47,310 nucleotides of DNA from Thermogutta sp039793925. GTDB taxonomy: Bacteria; Planctomycetota; Planctomycetia; Pirellulales; Thermoguttaceae. Every line of letters starts with the position of its first letter. Within the stretch, counting starts at the first letter, position 1. The stretch spans positions 1-47,310 of the forward strand of contig NZ_JBAMME010000200.1 in the NCBI RefSeq assembly GCF_039793925.1. The letters run 5' to 3'. Below are positions 42,414 to 47,310 of the stretch, in pieces. The notes beneath the pieces were generated by a model. The model saw only the letters and a program-made list of their open reading frames with translations. It did not search any database and was not told the DNA's origin. The position numbers were made by a program, and so were the translations under genes.

Positions 42414-43280
42414 ATGTCGTCGCCTGATCATTTGCCTGCCGTCTTCACCCGTCACGAACGCAGCTTCGGAAGCTTCCGGTTTGTCTATCCGGTAGTGAGC
42501 CGTCGGGCAGGGGGGGTTTCCATCGGCGTCAATCTTAACCCCGATAAAATTTGCAATTTCGATTGTGTCTATTGTCAGGTGGATCGGCGGGAGATGCCGG
42601 GTCGCGTTTTCGTCGAAATGGACCGGCTTCGGGAAGAGCTCCATGAGGCTATTCGGCTCGTTCGGCAGGGTGAGCTTTTTGCGATGGAGAAGTTCGTAGA
42701 TACGCCGCTGCCTCTCCGACACCTCCGCGACATTGCGTTCAGTGGAGATGGCGAGCCCACCACGTTCACCAATTTCGAGCAAATTTGCCAACTGGCGGCA
42801 GATGTTCGCCAGACTGAGCGCTTGGATGAGGTCAAGTTGGTTCTCATAACGAATGCCTCCATGTTCCACCGCCCCGGTGTCCAGCGGGGACTGGCCATTC
42901 TCGATGCCCATGGAGGTGAAATTTGGGCCAAACTGGACGCGGGCACCGAAGAATATTTCCAAAGGATTGCCCGCACGTCCATTCCTTTCCGGAGAATTCT
43001 GGAAAACATCACACAGGCCGCTCGCATTCGCCCGCTTGTCATCCAATCGCTTTTTATGCGGTTGGAAGGCCAGGCACCACCAGCCGCCGAGATCGCCGCT
43101 TACTGTGAACGTTTGAATGAAATCCTCGAAGTTGGCGGGCAGATTAAACTGGTGCAGATTTACTCCGTGGCGCGCCCGCCTGCCGAATCATTCGTCAGTG
43201 CGCTATCGCGCCAAGAGCTGGAAGCCATCGCTGACCAGGTGCAGGCCAGCACCGGTTTGACCACGGCGGTCTATCCTTAG
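42414..43280 (+). CDS. Radical SAM protein (COG0731-like)
   Basis: A 288-residue radical SAM enzyme. The iron-sulfur cluster cysteines are C47, C51 and C54 (CNFDCVYC), preceded by GVSIGVNLNPDKI and followed by VDRREMPGR. DIAFSGDGEPTTFTNF corresponds to the SAM-binding GGE-type motif. The C-terminal half includes LDAGTEEYFQRI and a final region RPPAESFVSALSR. The pattern fits the group related to the wyosine-base enzymes, but the bacterial members have no firm substrate. No clear ribosome site precedes ATG 42414; the conserved start HERSFGSFRFVYPVV lies soon after. It converges with metH, 22 bases apart. Confidence 0.87.
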   Translation: MSSPDHLPAVFTRHERSFGSFRFVYPVVSRRAGGVSIGVNLNPDKICNFDCVYCQVDRREMPGRVFVEMDRLREELHEAIRLVRQGELFAMEKFVDTPLPLRHLRDIAFSGDGEPTTFTNFEQICQLAADVRQTERLDEVKLVLITNASMFHRPGVQRGLAILDAHGGEIWAKLDAGTEEYFQRIARTSIPFRRILENITQAARIRPLVIQSLFMRLEGQAPPAAEIAAYCERLNEILEVGGQIKLVQIYSVARPPAESFVSALSRQELEAIADQVQASTGLTTAVYP

Positions 43281-43302
43281 TGCGAAGTAACGCGAATAGC
43301 GA

Positions 43303-46998
<3,696 letters not shown>

Positions 46999-47063
46999 GG
47001 CTGCGTGAGGCTGTGCTAAACGCCTGTCAAGTACCGTATAGATTTTATTGCAAAGCAATCGTC

Positions 47064-47093
47064 CCTCTGGGGAAGTATTCATGAGCCCAGAGG
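47064..47093. repeat. Hairpin in the metH leader
   Basis: CCTCTGGG (47064-47071) and CCCAGAGG (47086-47093) are perfect complements with a 14-base loop. The loop holds the in-frame upstream ATG at 47082. It would fold in the metH 5' leader about 70 bases before the likely start codon. I cannot fit it to a known riboswitch. Confidence 0.5.
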
Positions 47094-47248
47094 CTGTGTC
47101 GATTATTTTTGGAACATTACCGGTATAGAGGTGCGATCCTGAGGGGAGACCGATTCACGTTCTGTCCATGTAAGGACGCCCATTTGTCAATGATACGCGC
47201 GCGGAGGGATGTTGGCGAACGCCGAACGACCGGATAACTCGGAACATA

Positions 47249-47310
47249 TGGAGTGCTGGGCTTTAGCCCCGCTTTGCGCCCGGGACTTCAGTCCCCGGCG
47301 AAAGGGGGTG
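47249..47310 (-). repeat. Double-hairpin repeat, copy A, upstream of metH
   Basis: In minus-strand reading the first hairpin is GGGACT-GA-AGTCCC (47282-47295). The linker is GGGCGCAAA, the second hairpin GCGGGGC-TAAA-GCCCAGC (47255-47272, one mismatch), then ACTCCA. It has the same direction as metH, about 250 bases before its start, and reaches the window edge, so it may be longer. Confidence 0.7.

Noticed and set aside
46999..47248. A known SAH, SAM or cobalamin riboswitch before metH
   Set aside because: I could not align the leader with the conserved cores by eye; only a simple hairpin is clear. A covariance-model search would decide.

Overview
The window looks like chromosomal DNA of a planctomycete, probably of the Pirellulales/Thermogutta type. 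The reasons are a DUF1559 prepilin-like protein, two secreted sulfatases, a DUF1080 protein, Tat-exported Gfo/Idh/MocA and aldo/keto reductase proteins, a ThuA-like protein, an LRR lipoprotein and large modular glycan-active proteins, all interspersed with ordinary housekeeping genes. This placement rests on gene content only. I see no rRNA, tRNA, insertion sequence, phage gene or CRISPR array, and no obviously broken gene.

Layout. (1) 1-3430, plus strand: a sigma-54-dependent activator and an LRR lipoprotein closed by a strong intrinsic terminator. (2) 3521-10537, minus strand, transcribed right to left: ABC ATPase, ABC permease fused to a CPBP protease domain, amidohydrolase, sulfatase, DUF1080 protein. 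(3) 11056-21231, plus strand: a giant MscK-type channel, a GH5 glycosidase with a terminator, a Tat Gfo/Idh/MocA oxidoreductase, a Tat aldo/keto reductase, a tetraheme cytochrome c and a ThuA-like protein. (4) A second sulfatase (minus) divergent from a MATE transporter (plus). (5) 24850-29960, plus strand: argB, argD, argF, rph and a HEAT-repeat lipoprotein. (6) 30023-39862, minus strand: cstA, a 1317-residue modular secreted protein and a GH106-like alpha-L-rhamnosidase. (7) 40138-43280, plus strand: DUF1559 protein, small lipoprotein, a 91-residue conserved-looking protein and a radical SAM protein. (8) 43303-46998, minus strand: cobalamin-dependent methionine synthase.

How the genes may work together. 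The sulfatases, GH5, GH106-like enzyme and the large modular protein fit degradation of sulfated, rhamnose-containing polysaccharide outside the cytoplasm. DUF1080, Gfo/Idh/MocA, aldo/keto reductase and ThuA-like proteins fit the oxidative 3-keto-glycoside route of sugar cleavage; the tetraheme cytochrome between them could be its electron outlet (inference). The arginine genes and metH are ordinary biosynthesis.

The most unusual non-coding signal is a family of double-hairpin elements with four copies (36159-36214, 36308-36358, 40091-40121, 47249-47310). The stems keep their pairing while their sequence changes. A constant ACTCCA tail follows the second stem, and in two copies this tail sits directly in front of a gene's Shine-Dalgarno sequence, where CTCC could pair with GGAG. 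A second, unrelated repeat pair lies 3' of the mscK-like and Gfo/Idh genes.
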